Shown here one piece after another: positions 32,910 to 45,555 of a DNA stretch of 64,000 bases (position 1 is its first letter; every line of letters begins with the position of its first letter). The DNA is taken from NCBI RefSeq assembly GCF_000003195.3, contig NC_012872.2, positions 57,517,695-57,581,694 on the forward strand, given 5' to 3'. The notes under the pieces were generated by a model. The model did not search any database. It was not told the DNA's origin and saw only the letters and a list, made by a program, of their open reading frames with translations. Position numbers and translations under genes: made by a program. Source of the stretch: Sorghum bicolor (taxonomy: Eukaryota > Streptophyta > Magnoliopsida > Poales > Poaceae).

Positions 32910-33754
32910 ATAGATATCCATACAACAAGAGGAGCATGTTATTTTGACCCAACTCAAGCACGACATGACACGATGGTCAATAGGCCCAGGTCAGCCTGGC
33001 CTAGTGTAGTGGGCCGTGCCTAGAGTGCTACTTAGGCACGTTGGGCTGATATGGCACGATCAGACATTTATAGTTAGGTACGAGTCGGTCCGATGACTAG
33101 TCCAACTTTATTTCCCTGCTAACCCTATCTCTTTCCCTTTTCCCTCCCTTCATCTGCCGCTGCACTCCTTGCGTGCGTTCTCGCACTTGGGGTCGCAAGT
33201 CGTGACTCGCACGACTCCTCGCCCCCCATGGCTCTTTCCTGCCACGCCCCTCATGCAGCCACATAGCACATAAGCGGCTATAGGCGCATGGCGAGTGGCT
33301 TCACCGGCAAGCACGCTATTTGTGGGGAGCCAGCCACGAGCATCCTCAACCCCCACGCGTATGGCCTTGAGCACGCAGGCGACTGGCGCCATACCCCATC
33401 ACGAGGCCACACCCCCACGGGTGACGCCATGCCCCATCACACCAACTTCTTCGAGCAAGGATGTCGATGGCTAGCCTTGAGTTAGCTTCTCCTCTCTCTC
33501 TCTCTCTCTTTCTATTGGACGTTGGCATTATGTGGGCCGTGGGCCGACACGAACAGTTATTTTCACCACGCTTCATGGGCCGGACTGGCACGAAAACGGT
33601 TTAGCAGATTGCGTCCGGGCTATTGGTTAGACATGAAGCCTACCTCGGTATGGCCCGGGAGGCACGTCGTTCCGTGTCGAGCCGACCCGAATCGGGGCAT
33701 GCCTGGCACAGGTCCGTGCCAAGCCGGTCCGGCACGGTCCGTTGGACATCTATA
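32910..33754. mobile_element. DNA-transposon-like repeat (GGGCCGTGCC-rich)
   Basis: The ends TAGATATCCA (left) and TGGACATCTA (right) are inverted copies with one mismatch. CCTAG occurs just outside both. The interior has repeated GGCACG / GGGCCGTGCC words. No transposase. hAT-like character is a guess. Confidence 0.35.
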
Positions 33755-34443
33755 TTCCTAGTTTATGCTGGTAATATGAGTTGACAAAAAATAACATGAG
33801 TATTGAGGTTGGTCATCACAAAGATGAATTATCTCCTAGATCTTTGACGTCGTGTTTGGTTTATCAGTTTGGTGGGACCAGCTTGCCATACACCCAGGTG
33901 ATAGGCGTCGCACGAGCAGCTCTGTACGGCAGCGTCGCATAAAATATTTTGGCGCTCCCTGGCTGCAGCAGTATATGTCCCGTGGATGGAGTGAGAAGCC
34001 GATTTTGATGGAGGAAGAAGAAAAGGTCGTTTGGGCATACCGGTACACCAACAGCTTCTCGTCAGTCGTCACGGGAATAGCAGTAGACCGTGAGACCTGA
34101 GTAGATCAAATCCCTTGCAGTTGCAGGCCAGCAAGGTTGCGCGGCGGCGACGCAGTTGAGACGAGGGAGCAACAGCAACCTGATCCACAAGCGCGCCGGG
34201 GACAAGCCCGCCGGGACCCCGACGTACGTGCGGCTCTCCCGGCGCCCCCATCGATTTCCGTCGTCCCCACTCCGCTTCCCTGTTTCCCTCGACGACGACA
34301 CATCTTCTCGGCTGGGTCGACGTCTCCCTCCACTCGTCGACTCTTAAACCCTCCCCCTCCCCCTCCCCGTCAGTTCCACGAGCTTCGGAGCACCACCACC
34401 TATCAGCATCTCGTGATTGCCTCCTACTCCTAGGTTCCGCCGC
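33755..34443 (+). promoter_or_regulatory. Upstream region of the BASS1-type gene
   Basis: Rises in GC and C/T content toward the start codon (CCCTCCCCCTCCCCCTCCCC near 34349). No canonical TATA box was found, common for housekeeping-type plastid protein genes. The transcription start is not placed. Confidence 0.4.
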
Positions 34444-37400
34444 ATGGCGCCGTCCGCCGCCTGCTCCATGGCCTCCGTCTCCCGGGCCCTCCGCCCGCGA
34501 CCGCGACCGCGCGCCGCCGTCTGCTCGGCTGCTCGCCTCGGTACGCGCCTCCCTCGCTGTTATTCCTAATTTTCGTTCGTCTGAGGCGGTTTCGTTGACT
34601 TGGATGCGGTTACGGATGCAGGGTGCGGATTGGGGATTGCCTGCTCGATGCCAAGTCACGGAATGGGGAACGAGAAACACGAGCTGGGATTGGCCGTTGC
34701 GTCTGCACCAGCTGCGACTATTACCCCGGTTCTCAGGTACTGTATGCTCGTGTTTTAACCAGCCCTCTGGAATTGCTATTGTTTAACGAGATCTCTGTTT
34801 AGCCGTTCAAGGCATGGATTTTGGCCAAATGTGATGTGAGGACCAGAGTTTGACTTTGTCATTGTGGTTTTAGAGTGTTGTCTAGTCAGTTTTGTGCTAG
34901 TTTGAAGCATTGTCCTAGACACATGTGTCTTAGTAGTTTAGAGAGAATTCTGTGAGCTTCAGAAGTTCTGAAGTTGCACCAGTAGCAGTAGGTGCTGCTG
35001 ATGAATGTGGCTTTGGTTTCACTGCTTCACTAGGTTCTCAGGACCACACTGCATTTTTTTCCAGTGAAACCTATTTGCTTTAGAAAACTGACAGTAAGCG
35101 GAAAGGTATTTATTTGGTTCCTTCGATGAATTTGGCCTACTAATATGAACTGCTTCTGCTGCGTTTTTGGATATAAAGTACATTATATATAGTGGTTTGC
35201 TGAAACTTTCTCAAATTTTCTCCGAACATATCTTTCTTGTAAATTGCTCTGCTGGTCAAAAGTTACTGCTCGGCCATATAAGTTAGTCGAAAATCCGAAC
35301 TCATCAATGGAGTACCTTTTGTCTGCTCTAGTCGTCTGATCGGATGGACTTCATTATATGCTCCTGAACATAGTTGTGCCTTTCACTCATGTGCTCTAAT
35401 ATTTTATAAACTCAAACACTTAGTGAAAGGTAGATCAGCATATTTGTTGCTTATTAACTTTTGGGACTCGTTAACTAAATTTATGCACCTCAAGGTGGAA
35501 GATGATAAGCGAGTTTCTAGCAAACATGTTACAGCTATCATGACTACCCTTTTGGCTTGTCAAAGTCATATTTCTTGTTATTATTTGATTTCCTTCCATC
35601 TGTTATGTGTTGTAACATTTCCATCATTGAATTTTTCATCCATCAGCCACTATAGTTATTTTTGTTTTTGATATCATGATAACACCAAATACATCCTTAT
35701 TTCTTTTGGCTATAAATATCCTTTTGCAATTCTTAATTCTGTCAGTCTCTTGCTTTACTTAGACTTGTGGGTGATGACACCTCACACCTCAAAGACTGTA
35801 AACTTGCTGAAACAATTCTTCATCATGTGTACTAGCTAAACTGCTCTTTTGATAGTCTCATTATTTTGCACCCTCAACTAGGTTATTGATAATTGTTGTT
35901 ATGCATTCCTAAAGTTGAATTTCTACAATTTCTTATCTCAGGAGCCGACAAATTTTGTGCAAGGCGGAAGCTAATGTATCTAGTAATCTTCCGGATACCT
36001 TGCCTACTGGAGTAAGCCAGTATGAAAAAATTGTTGAGCTGCTCACCACTCTTTTCCCTGTCTGGGTATGTAGTACAAGAGCATCTGAAGGTTTTCTTTT
36101 CTTTTGCCTACTAGTGTACATTTATGCATGGCAGATATGACACAAGTTTTTGTAAATTTACTAATACCCGAGATCACCTATGGCAGGTTATACTGGGTAC
36201 TATCATTGGCATCTACAAACCATCTATGGTAACAGTTCTACCCCTTTCAATTGTCATTATATCTGTGGAACCAGCAGTTAACACCTTACCATTTTGTTGG
36301 GGTTTCATTGGACACCCCGCAGGTTACCTGGTTGGAGACTGACCTTTTCACTATGGGCTTAGGATTCCTAATGCTGTCGATGGGACTAACATTGACATTT
36401 GAAGATTTTCGGAGATGCTTGAGGAATCCATGGACAGTATGTTTCTGCACCTAGACACCTGTATTAATAAAAGAAAGTGATATTGTCTTTTCTGTATCCA
36501 ACATCCAGTTAATCTATAAATTATTATGTATGTTCTGCTGAATTGATTTTTCGCAGGTTGGTGTGGGGTTTCTTGCACAATATTTGATCAAACCTATGCT
36601 TGGATTTTCTATTGCATTGGTAACTCTCCTATAGACACTATAATGGTTGTTTATTATTTCGAATGCTTTGCTGTAAACTGTATAACACTTCAATGATTGT
36701 AGGTTTTTGATTTTTTTATGGTAAACAGTATATTCCGTGCATTGTTTTTTGAATCATGATTAACTGTTGTATTGTTAGTTAAATGTTGGTTATGGTATAA
36801 AGTTTGATCACTGAGTGTACAGTTGCCCAACTGAAGATCACTCCCTATAATGCGTTTTATTTCCCTTCACTCATATCCGGTCCCCGTATGAGTGAGGATC
36901 CTGTTGGGGACCCCCCCCCCCCCCTATTTTCATCTCTATAATACGAAACACAGCTCTCCTGCGTTTTCAAAAATAAAAAAAAAACTTTATACTTGATGGG
37001 CACATTTGTTGCTGGATTGATGTTTACATCTGTCATGATCATGTTTACATCTAGGAGAAAGGTATCTGGCAATACTTTATTTTCCAGTTTAATCAATCAC
37101 AAATTTTTTGTACCCTTGTTTTGAGATGCTGCTATTGAGGGACTTTCTTTCTCTGCTATACAATCTTATTTGAGAATTTTACATAAACTTAGCAAAGACT
37201 AAATGAAAAATTGAAGAGACCTGGCAAGAAACTTACCTGCCAACAGATTTGCCACATATGAATTCCACCTGTTTTTTTTTTCTCGAATATGCAGGAGACC
37301 TTTGTATCATTGCATTAAGAGGAACCCAGTTTCTTTACTTCTTCGTTTTTTGCCTTTAATCTTCTGTATTTTCTTTGTAAGGTGGTCATACTGTCTCATT

Positions 37401-40400
37401 TGATCGGGGCATATTTTAATGTAACAAAGTTAGCCCATATCTTCCACCACTTACTGTTTAGTTCTTTTGAGCAAAAACATCTGTTTAGCTCTTCATCGTG
37501 TACATTTCACTAAAGTATCTATACCAGACATTTCATTTTAATGCCTGCATTTATAAGCACATAATTTGGATGCTTTATTTTGCAGGCCTTGAAGCTATCA
37601 GCTCCTCTTGCAACTGGTCTTATCTTGGTCTCATGTTGCCCTGGTGGACAAGCATCAAATGTTGCAACTTATATATCCAAGGGAAATGTTGCGCTTTCGG
37701 TTCTTATGACCACGTAAGCTTGATGTTTTGCTTGCAAAAGAAAGGAATTTGTTTGGTACTTTTGTTAATCCCTTTGATATCCATACACCTGCATCTTTCC
37801 TGAGCTTCTTTATCCATTACTAAAGCTGTAGATACTTAGCATCCTTATACATGTATCCTTTTATTAAGAATATACACTTGCTCATGCTATGGGATTATAC
37901 ACTTGCTCATGCTCATGCTATAGGGTTTTTTTAAGAATATATACACTTGCTCATGCTATAGGGTTCTTTGCATTAAGAATAATAATATTTTTTAAGAGTT
38001 CAAAACCGAGCCACCAGGGTTACTCGCACGCATTTGCAATATTAACATCACACACACAGTGACTCAGTACACTTTTGCTCATGCTATGGGATTATACACA
38101 CCTATCCTGACACTGTTTCACTTTCTGTTGCACTTTCCACTTATCATTTTATTATTGTGCTATCTGTTTCCAGATGGAGCGTTTAATTGTGAAAGGTTTA
38201 TACGGATGCATTCCTGTTGCCAGTTTCTGTCGGTTCTTTATGTTGTCGAGTTCATCTTATGCCAGATCTCTCTGTAGCATCTGTCACGCGAATTAATGCC
38301 AACAATGCTCTGCTGTTGTCTGAATAAAAATTTGGATTTAGTTGAGGATTCCATGGTGAAATTTTGGAGTGAAATTTTTTTTTTCTGAAATTCACATAGG
38401 CAATGTCAAGTTTAACTAGCTTCTAGCCTGAATCACTTACGAGATTTATACCCTCTGTAGTATCATAGCAGAAGACGTTTCTGTAATCTTTTTCTGTAGA
38501 ATTTGATTAGCAGGCCATTGACTGTTGCATGTAGTATTTCTGATTTCACCTTATTGTTCTGTTATGCTACTTAGTTTTTTATTTAGAGGTATTCTTTCGA
38601 TGCTATTTATGCTTCCTTCAGCCTACTTCTCTATTGCATTCTAACATCCCCTGTGCATGTTATAGTTGTTCAACTGTTGGTGCTATAGTGATGACACCCC
38701 TCCTGACTAAACTCCTTGCTGGCCAACTAGTTCCTGTTGATGCAGCAGTAAGGACACTACAATCCTGTTCCAATTTGTTTCCTTAATTATGTCTGCCTGA
38801 GTTAAAATGATATATTGTTTATGCAGGGATTGGCCATCAGTACTTTCCAGGTTGTTTTGGTGCCGACTGTTGTTGGAGGTGCTTAAAAAGCTTAATGGGA
38901 GATTAATTTACTGACTTTTAGTGTCTTAGAAATATTTTATGACAGCTGGTGTGATTATTTCTTTCACTATGCAGTATTGGCCCATGAATATTTTCCTAAG
39001 TTTACTGAGCACATTATCACTGTAACGCCCCTGATTGGTGTCCTCCTCACCACTTTGCTTTGCGCGAGCCCTGTAAGTCTTATAAAAGAACTTTCCTGAG
39101 TGAGATTCAAGTCAGCCTTTGTATAACTGTTTGTTAGTTATTCAAAATCATTTTTTATATATTTCATGAAAACCAAAATCCACTTTTGTTGAGTTAAAGA
39201 AAATGCAATAACCGAAACAAGCATGTGATGATTCTAAGCACGGTCAGGTGTCCTTATTTTTCCTTAAATAGTAATGCATATAGGTATATCCTATTCCCTT
39301 GTACTCCCTCCATTCAAATTGTAAGTCATTTTAGTTTTGTCCTAAGTCAAACTTGTCTAGCTTTGACCAAGTTGATAAAAAAATATATTAACATCTACAA
39401 TATCAATGAATGTACTATCAAAATATATGTCATATGGTATATAATGAATCTTGTTTGATGTTGCAAATGTTTGTGCATTTTTCTATAAACTTGGTCAAAG
39501 CTACAGAAGTTTTACTTAGGACAAAGCTAGAATGACTTACAATTTGGAGCGAATGGAGTATATTAGTAAATAGTTGCTCATCATAGTGATATTTTGAATA
39601 GTATGAATGGGATACTATTTTTTTCTCTAGTTTTGATTCAAAACTGAACTTTTGCAAGATTGGACAAGTCGCAGAAGTGTTGAAAACTCAAGGTGGTCAA
39701 CTTATTATCCCTGTCGCTCTACTTCATGTTGCTGCATTTGCTCTTGGGTACTGGTTATCAAGATTATCTACCTTTGGGGAATCAACCTCTAGGACCATCG
39801 CAATCGAATGTGGGATGCAGGTAAAGATATGTTGATATGCTCAGGTTCAATCTGTTCTCATCTAGGCATAGAAATTTTGTAGCACCATTAAAAGCTAGAT
39901 GGTTCTTATCCGTTGTTTGGGATGTTATTAGATAGTTATGGACAAGTAAAGAATCAATTTGATCAATTACTCTGCTGGTATGGTTTGTTATGTATTATGT
40001 AGGTTGCTTAAACACCAATATTCATAACATTATTTTGCTGCCTAATCACTCAAACATGTTATCTGTCAATTGGTTGATGATGTGTAGACGGCCTCTTGAT
40101 GAATCTGTTTAGTTTTCCACTATTAATATAAAATAAAATGGGATTGACTTTTGCAATTCATACTCTGTTCTATTGAATGTTGTTAGACACTGAACCTCAG
40201 TGATTCTACTAGCAGTTTGGTTCACAAAACATCAAAACATCTTTAGCTGGATGACTACCCTTCAGTTACCCTTGGATTTTTCCTATGTTTAGTGCTTACC
40301 ATCTTTTTTTTTCTGGCAGAGTTCTGCACTTGGATTTTTACTTGCTCAAAAGCATTTCACAAATCCACTTGTTGCTGTTCCTTCAGCTGTCAGCGTTGTG

Positions 40401-40614
40401 TGCATGGCTGTAAGTTTTCTAGTTCCCTTCTCTAATCCCTGCACTCATTCATTTGCATTCACCACTATTTTTTTGTTTGGTCGGTGTAAATAAGATGTAT
40501 TTTTCAAAGGTCTACTATTTTATTTTTCCATAACAGCTTGGAGGGAGTGCTCTTGCAGTTTACTGGAGAAACAAAGGGCTTCCAACGGATGACAAAGATG
40601 ATTTCAAGGAGTAA
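34444..40614 (+). CDS. BASS1: Sodium/metabolite cotransporter, BASS1 type, chloroplastic
   Basis: Thirteen exons, all GT-AG, phases closing exactly: 34444-34540, 34622-34736, 35942-36065, 36187-36228, 36323-36436, 36557-36619, 37586-37713, 38666-38747, 38827-38878, 38975-39072, 39659-39820, 40320-40409, 40537-40614 (1245 nt, 414 aa). Residues 1 to about 85 are a Ser/Ala/Arg-rich transit peptide ([20 protein letters not shown]). The rest is the SBF/bile-acid-symporter fold of about nine to ten membrane helices in the plastid inner envelope. Diagnostic motifs are CCPGGQASN (about 202-210) and IECGMQSSALG (about 354-364), the two crossing loops that form the Na+/substrate site. The C-terminus ends [14 protein letters not shown] proteins couple Na+ to organic anion transport. 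The BASS1 substrate is not established, and the BASS1 assignment rests on motif recall. The gene appears intact; introns carry a Stowaway MITE and small repeats. Confidence 0.88.
36911..36924. repeat. Poly-C run in BASS1 intron 6
   Basis: Fourteen consecutive C in the intron between exons 6 and 7, in otherwise AT-rich sequence. Confidence 0.9.
37860..38095. repeat. Short local repeats in BASS1 intron 7
   Basis: ACACTTGCTCATGCTAT occurs three times in tandem order (about 37873, 37901 with an internal CTCATG duplication, and 37948), with a related TTTTGCTCATGCTATGGG at about 38073. Locally duplicated intron sequence. Confidence 0.65.
39304..39558. mobile_element. Stowaway MITE in BASS1 intron 10
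   Basis: CTCCCTCCATTC at the left and GAATGGAG at the right are the classic Stowaway ends, with TA on both sides (39302-39303, 39559-39560). It is internal to the intron and does not touch the splice sites. Confidence 0.85.
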
Positions 40615-41536
40615 AGAAACTCAACTACTCAAGACATGAGCTCCTAGCTATTAGAGTGCAGTTGCATCAGAAGGATATTCATGTTTCATTACTTTAGGCA
40701 TAGATAGGAAGGCCTACTCTATTGTTGATTATCATTAGGAGTTCCGCTTAGCCTATATGTTTGTTGTGTAGTATTTCATACTCCCTCAATTCATGAATAA
40801 ATCAATTCTTAGAGTTATCTTAAGTCAAACTTTTTATGTTTGAACAAATTTATTAAAAAAAAGTACACAAATATTTGTGATACCAAATAAACATATTATA
40901 TGAAAATATAGTTTATGATGTATGTAGTGACACTAATTTGATGTTACAAGTCTTTGGTGTTTTTCTCCTTAATTTGGTTTAATTGAAAAAGTTTTGAATT
41001 ACGCGTGCAAAGCAGTCAAAAAAGCTTCGAAGACCGTGGTCCTGTATTACGAATTTACGATGCAGGAGTGAGTAATTAATATTTCAAAGAATCTTATCTG
41101 TTTGCTCTAATGCTCTCCTCGTCTCAAAATAAATTAATTTTTAGAGTTGTCTTAAGTTAAATTATTTAAAGTTACAATAAAAATTTATGGAATTTTGATT
41201 ATATTGTTATTTTTATATTGTTTGCATGGATTCTATTTTAAACTACTCTCTGTTATGTATAAATAACTTTTAGAGCAGTCACAGCGTTGTAAAAGAAACA
41301 TTTTTAAAGAAAGGAGCCTCGATTTTGCACCTGACAAAATACCATGACCGCAAGAAATATGCTAGCATCGGGGTCTCTGATTGCATCGATACCACGAGGT
41401 AAATTTGTTTCTGTATGTCTCCAGCACTCACGTATTTTTCTTTTTTTGTTCTTGCTAGCTCGGATTCAGACAGTGCTGTTCTTTCATTCCTTATTGTTTA
41501 GCAGCAGCTGGTACGAGGCTGTTCGTTTGGTAAAAC
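40615..41536. other. 3' flank of BASS1 with Stowaway remnants
   Basis: After the stop, TACTCCCTCAATTCATG at about 40780 and CTCGTCTCAAAATAAATTAAT at about 41118 are one-sided, decayed Stowaway ends. No further gene seen. Confidence 0.5.
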
Positions 41537-41754
41537 AAGTCGTTTTGGACAAGGTTTAAGTCAAACATTATGAATATAAATCATGAATAACTTTTAAGTT
41601 GTTGAGTTTGAAAATATAAAAACCATACAAATAGATTTGCCTTGAAAAATACTTTCATAAAAATATATTTATACCACTTTTTGATAAATATTTTTATAAA
41701 AATAAGAGGTCAAAGTTAGACTTTTGGGGACTGTGCCATTGTACAAAACGACTT
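41537..41754. mobile_element. Stowaway-like MITE with AAGTCGTTTTG ends
   Basis: Inverted ends AAGTCGTTTTGGACAA and TTGTACAAAACGACTT with one mismatch in 16, about 218 bp long. The interior has the mirrored words AAGTCAAAC and TCAAAGTTAGAC. Confidence 0.65.
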
Positions 41755-42163
41755 ATTTTATAGGTATGGAGAAAATATAGCTTTATTATAAGAAAAAAAT
41801 ATTGTTAACTGATTGATAGATTTAATAAATAAGCTTAATCGAACACACTTTGCTGCCACGTCCCTGCGACGTGACGAAGACGGTCGCCCAACGGAACGGG
41901 CCATCCACCAAAGTCTCCCTGCAGAAGACAACAGAACTGAAGAGAAAGAACAGGCCGAACAACACCGCAATTTGCAGGACAAGACTGGGGATTGGGGAGG
42001 ATTAGCCATGGCGTGCTTCCTGGGCCAAGCCTTCTTCATTCATAAATTTGGTTCATGTTAATGCCCTGTTCTGCCATCGCCAGATACAGCCCATGTAACA
42101 ATAGGGAAAGATGCCGCTAGTTGATTTGCTTTATTTATACGAGCAGGTGCGGCACCCACCAGA

Positions 42164-42606
42164 CTAGAAAGGCAAAATATGTGGTGCAAACTACATGCTA
42201 AGTGGAAATATAAAAACCAATTCAAAAAACATAACTCAGTGATTTTGAAAAAAAAAATCTGAAATTTAGTATGTCCATAATGCATACAAATATATACTCA
42301 CATGCAAAAGATGTAAAGCAAACTCAAATTAGAAAAAATTTATACGAAAATGTTAAATTTTATATGCATGTGCACTAGAAGATAAAATCAATACGATTTT
42401 GTCTTCTAGTGCACATGTATATGAATTTAACATTTTCGTATGATTTTTTTAAGTTTGAGTTTGCTTCCCATCTTTTGCATGTAAGTACATATTTGTATAC
42501 ACTATGGATTCACCAAATTTCAGATTTATCTGAACTACTAACATATGTTTTTTGAATTGGTTTTCATGTTTCCACCTAGCATGTGGTTTGCACCACATAT
42601 TTTCCC
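42164..42606. mobile_element. Foldback element with arms of about 215 bp
   Basis: The left arm (AAAATATGTGGTGCAAACTA ... AACCAATTCAAAAAACAT ... GTGCACTAGAAGA) is repeated inverted in the right arm (TCTTCTAGTGCAC ... ATGTTTTTTGAATTGGTT ... TTTGCACCACATATTTT), with a loop of about 15 nt near 42391. Mismatches between the arms show it is not brand new. No ORF. Confidence 0.7.
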
Positions 42607-42827
42607 GGCTAGAAATAGGGTCTTCGCAATGGGAACAAATGTATGTATAACAACGAAGATATTGACAACTCAAGTGCTATATCGTACAGTACTACGAAAT
42701 ATTACTATCCATGCACGTCCAACAATATACAGCCACAAGGTCGCTACGTACCAAAATTCAAATCTGTTTACTCATGACTAGCGTGTTGCTCAGAAGAAAG
42801 AAGATATCCTGCATATTCACTTGACGT

Positions 42828-45109
42828 TTACCTTCGCTCTTGTAGTCTTGTTACATCTTTGTGCTTGATGCAACTCCCTGAAGGTTGTGCGTTCTTTCGT
42901 ATCCACGGGTGCTTCATGATGTCTTCAAGAGTCAAGACAAAGCCTCTTGCTTGAATCCTTAACTAGCAGCTGCACACAAATCACACCAAAACGTCAATAG
43001 TCCAGCCCACAGCCATTTAATAAATTTATTAATTTCCTATATAATCACTACTTTTAGATGTCACCTTGGAAATGAGATCCTTAGCCTCTGAAGACACATG
43101 AGGAGTTGAAGGGAATGCCCAATCCACCGTAACTATCCTGCACAGAATTCATGTGGCAGTGGCACAATGTTAAGGGATGAGTACCAGGGAGAGTTTGTAA
43201 CAACAAATATCATCTGCTTCGTACTTGTATACAGTGCTCCTGAGAGTTTGTCCTAAGCTCAGGTTCAACAGTTTTACAAGAAAAAAGAAACAGGGAAAGA
43301 GCAAGCACATGGACTAAGTATTTGAAGTAAATGCTGGGCACCATGCCTCAATGTTAGCTAGATCATCTGCGCAGCAATCTAACTTGATTTTCATATTTTA
43401 ATGTTTTCTAAGAATTGTCCTTCCTAGACAACATTTCCGTTTTTACACTTACAAAGAGCAAAGTCTTACAGTCTGCATTGTATGCACAGACATTGAAATA
43501 CTTTTATAGTGTATACTTAATAGGGGAAAACATTTAGAGAAAAGATTTCCAACCTATCAGTTCAGCTGTAGATTCGATTCATGAGCAAACTTAAATTAAT
43601 GGTTCTATTAGATCCTATTATATGCGGATGCAGAGACAAGACCACCAACCTACCTATTAAAATTATAAAAAATGGAGAAAATACGGGCATTGCCATTGAG
43701 CAAAGTATTCTACAGTATTATTATGTTAGAATCCATTTTGTGTAGAATAAGACCATCTGGTAAACAAAACTACAATAACAGGAAAAACAGTCAAAGTACA
43801 AAGACAGGCACAGATAAATTTGCTTGCAACAGCAAACAGTAAATAATATCAGAATAAATGTATAAATAAAAAATGGTGCTAGAAATAATAGCAGCCGCAA
43901 CAGCTTCATAAAGAAGAAGAACCAACCTCGAAATATTGGTTCAGCTTAACATGTAAAATTGGATTGATCCTTTGCCTTGCATTTCTTGGAAATGCATTAG
44001 AGTTTCTAAAGAATACTTAATACTGCAATCAGAAACTGCAAAGATCCATAAAATCTAAATGTCATTTTGGAAGCAATCTAAATGTCATTTTGGAAGCTTA
44101 CAAAATGGCACTAAAATTTTCAAATATCAAATTAATTTCAACGCCTTTTTAATGAGCTGTAACTTTAACTTGTAACCTTTCCACAGAGTGTACCATCAAT
44201 TAATGACTCATGGCGTCATAATCATACATGATATTTGATTCAAGTAAAATCAAGTTGGGCCAAGACTTTCTATGCTACCATCCATTACTTGAGTGCAAAT
44301 AATATCATACAATTGCCAACCATAATAGACCTACTCAGGCTCACGGGCTAGCAGCCTAGTTTTCTGAAACATTGTTTGCACAGGTGTCTCTCTCCCTCTC
44401 CCTTTCCCTTTCCCTCTACCTCTCCCTCTTTCTCCTCTGTCCTTTTCATCCTAGTTTTGTTTTAATCAAGTAACAGTAGAGGGCTCCTCAGTCCCCACTG
44501 TATTTTTCTCCTAAAAATATCACACCCATTGCAGTCACAAGTGACTTTGCCTCGACTATTATGGTTCAGGTTAACATTAGTAGGACGAACTGCAGTCCAA
44601 CCGTAGACACAAGTACACAACCGGGAAATAACAGTGAAGCAAAAGGGAAACGGGGTTATTACTGTGGCGGCCGTGTGCTCGTCGAAGTGGCCAGCGGCGC
44701 GAAGGACCTTGTAGAGCTCGCCACGGGCCGCGTACTCGAGGACGAGGACGACTTTCTCTTCGTCGTGGAACCAGGCGAAGAGCCGAAGAGGCGGAGCACA
44801 TCGGGGTGGACGAGGTCGCGCTGGATCTCGATCTCCCGCCGCAGGTGCGCGTGGAAGCGGTACTTCTCCAGCTTCGCCTTGAAAATATCACCTTCAGCGC
44901 CACCACGTACCCGCTCTGGATCATCATCACCACGCGCAGATTAACTTCCATTGGAGGCGAAATTTTAGGGTGATCGAGAGAATTGGAGGGCACAAGTTGA
45001 TCGGGCCGACCTGCTTCTCCCGGGCGAGGTACACCGTGCCGACCTTGCCCTCACCGATGTACTTGCCGATCTCCAAGTCGGACATGCTGCACTCCTCGCG
45101 CGTCGCCAT
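42828..45109 (-). pseudogene. Broken Aurora-type protein kinase gene
   Basis: Exon 1 (45109-45011) gives MATREECSMSDLEIGKYIGE with the ATP loop GEGKVGTVYLAREK. Exon 2 (44925-44663) carries VVALKV, with the catalytic Lys, and related N-lobe sequence, but has an extra T after GTGATATT and an 8-nt duplication (CTCTTCGG). The next recognisable parts are near the C-terminus: 43137-43065 (VDWAFPSTPHVSSEAKDLIS) and 42969-42828 (LLVKDSSKRL, a frameshift, then DIMKHPWIRKNAQPSGSCIK). These match the end of plant Aurora kinases, which phosphorylate histone H3 and guide chromosome segregation. No HRDIKPEN, DFG or activation-loop sequence occurs in the 1.5 kb between, so the core is lost. Introns remain, so it is a decayed gene copy and not a retrocopy. 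Confidence 0.7.
43138..44662. other. Exon-free interior of the Aurora pseudogene
   Basis: AT-rich noncoding sequence where the catalytic exons should lie. Includes a CTCCCTCTCCCTTTCCC-type pyrimidine repeat at about 44391-44440. No other gene seen. Confidence 0.5.
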
Positions 45110-45555
45110 ATATCGTAGGCGGGAGTGGCGAATGGTGAGGCGAGGTGCGAGCCGAAGAAGACGGCGACGGGTTCCGTCGAGGAGGAGCCGGAACCGGAGA
45201 AGGGGATGGAACGGGTATGGAATAGAATTTGAATCTCAATTTCAAATGGAGAGCGCCGGCCGGCGGAATTGGGTTGGGGTTGGGGATCGCGAAGACGCGA
45301 ACTGCCGGGAAGGCCGGAAGGGGAAGAGAGAGCAGGCTTCCCATGTGGCTGTGCAGTCTGGTCCACTGTCCCGTCCCGGCCCAGTATCTTACAATCGCGA
45401 CATCCGCCTAGACGCCGCGCGCGCATTGGCCCAGCGGTAAACAGGCCATTTAGCGCGCGCACGGGCCAGAGAATAAAAGGTCCATCTAACCTCTCAATGT
45501 TGCTCAAAAAACAAAAAACAAAAAAAAAATATCTAACCTCCTCAATGTTCAAAAG
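45110..45555 (-). promoter_or_regulatory. Upstream region of the Aurora pseudogene
   Basis: GC-rich up to about 45420, then AT-rich. The open frames here overlap in all registers and look compositional. A poly-A run at 45522-45530 precedes the foldback half-copy. No TATA box was fixed. Confidence 0.3.

Noticed and set aside
44561..44944. Plus-strand open frame of 127 codons
   Set aside because: Shadow of the Aurora pseudogene exon 2 on the opposite strand.
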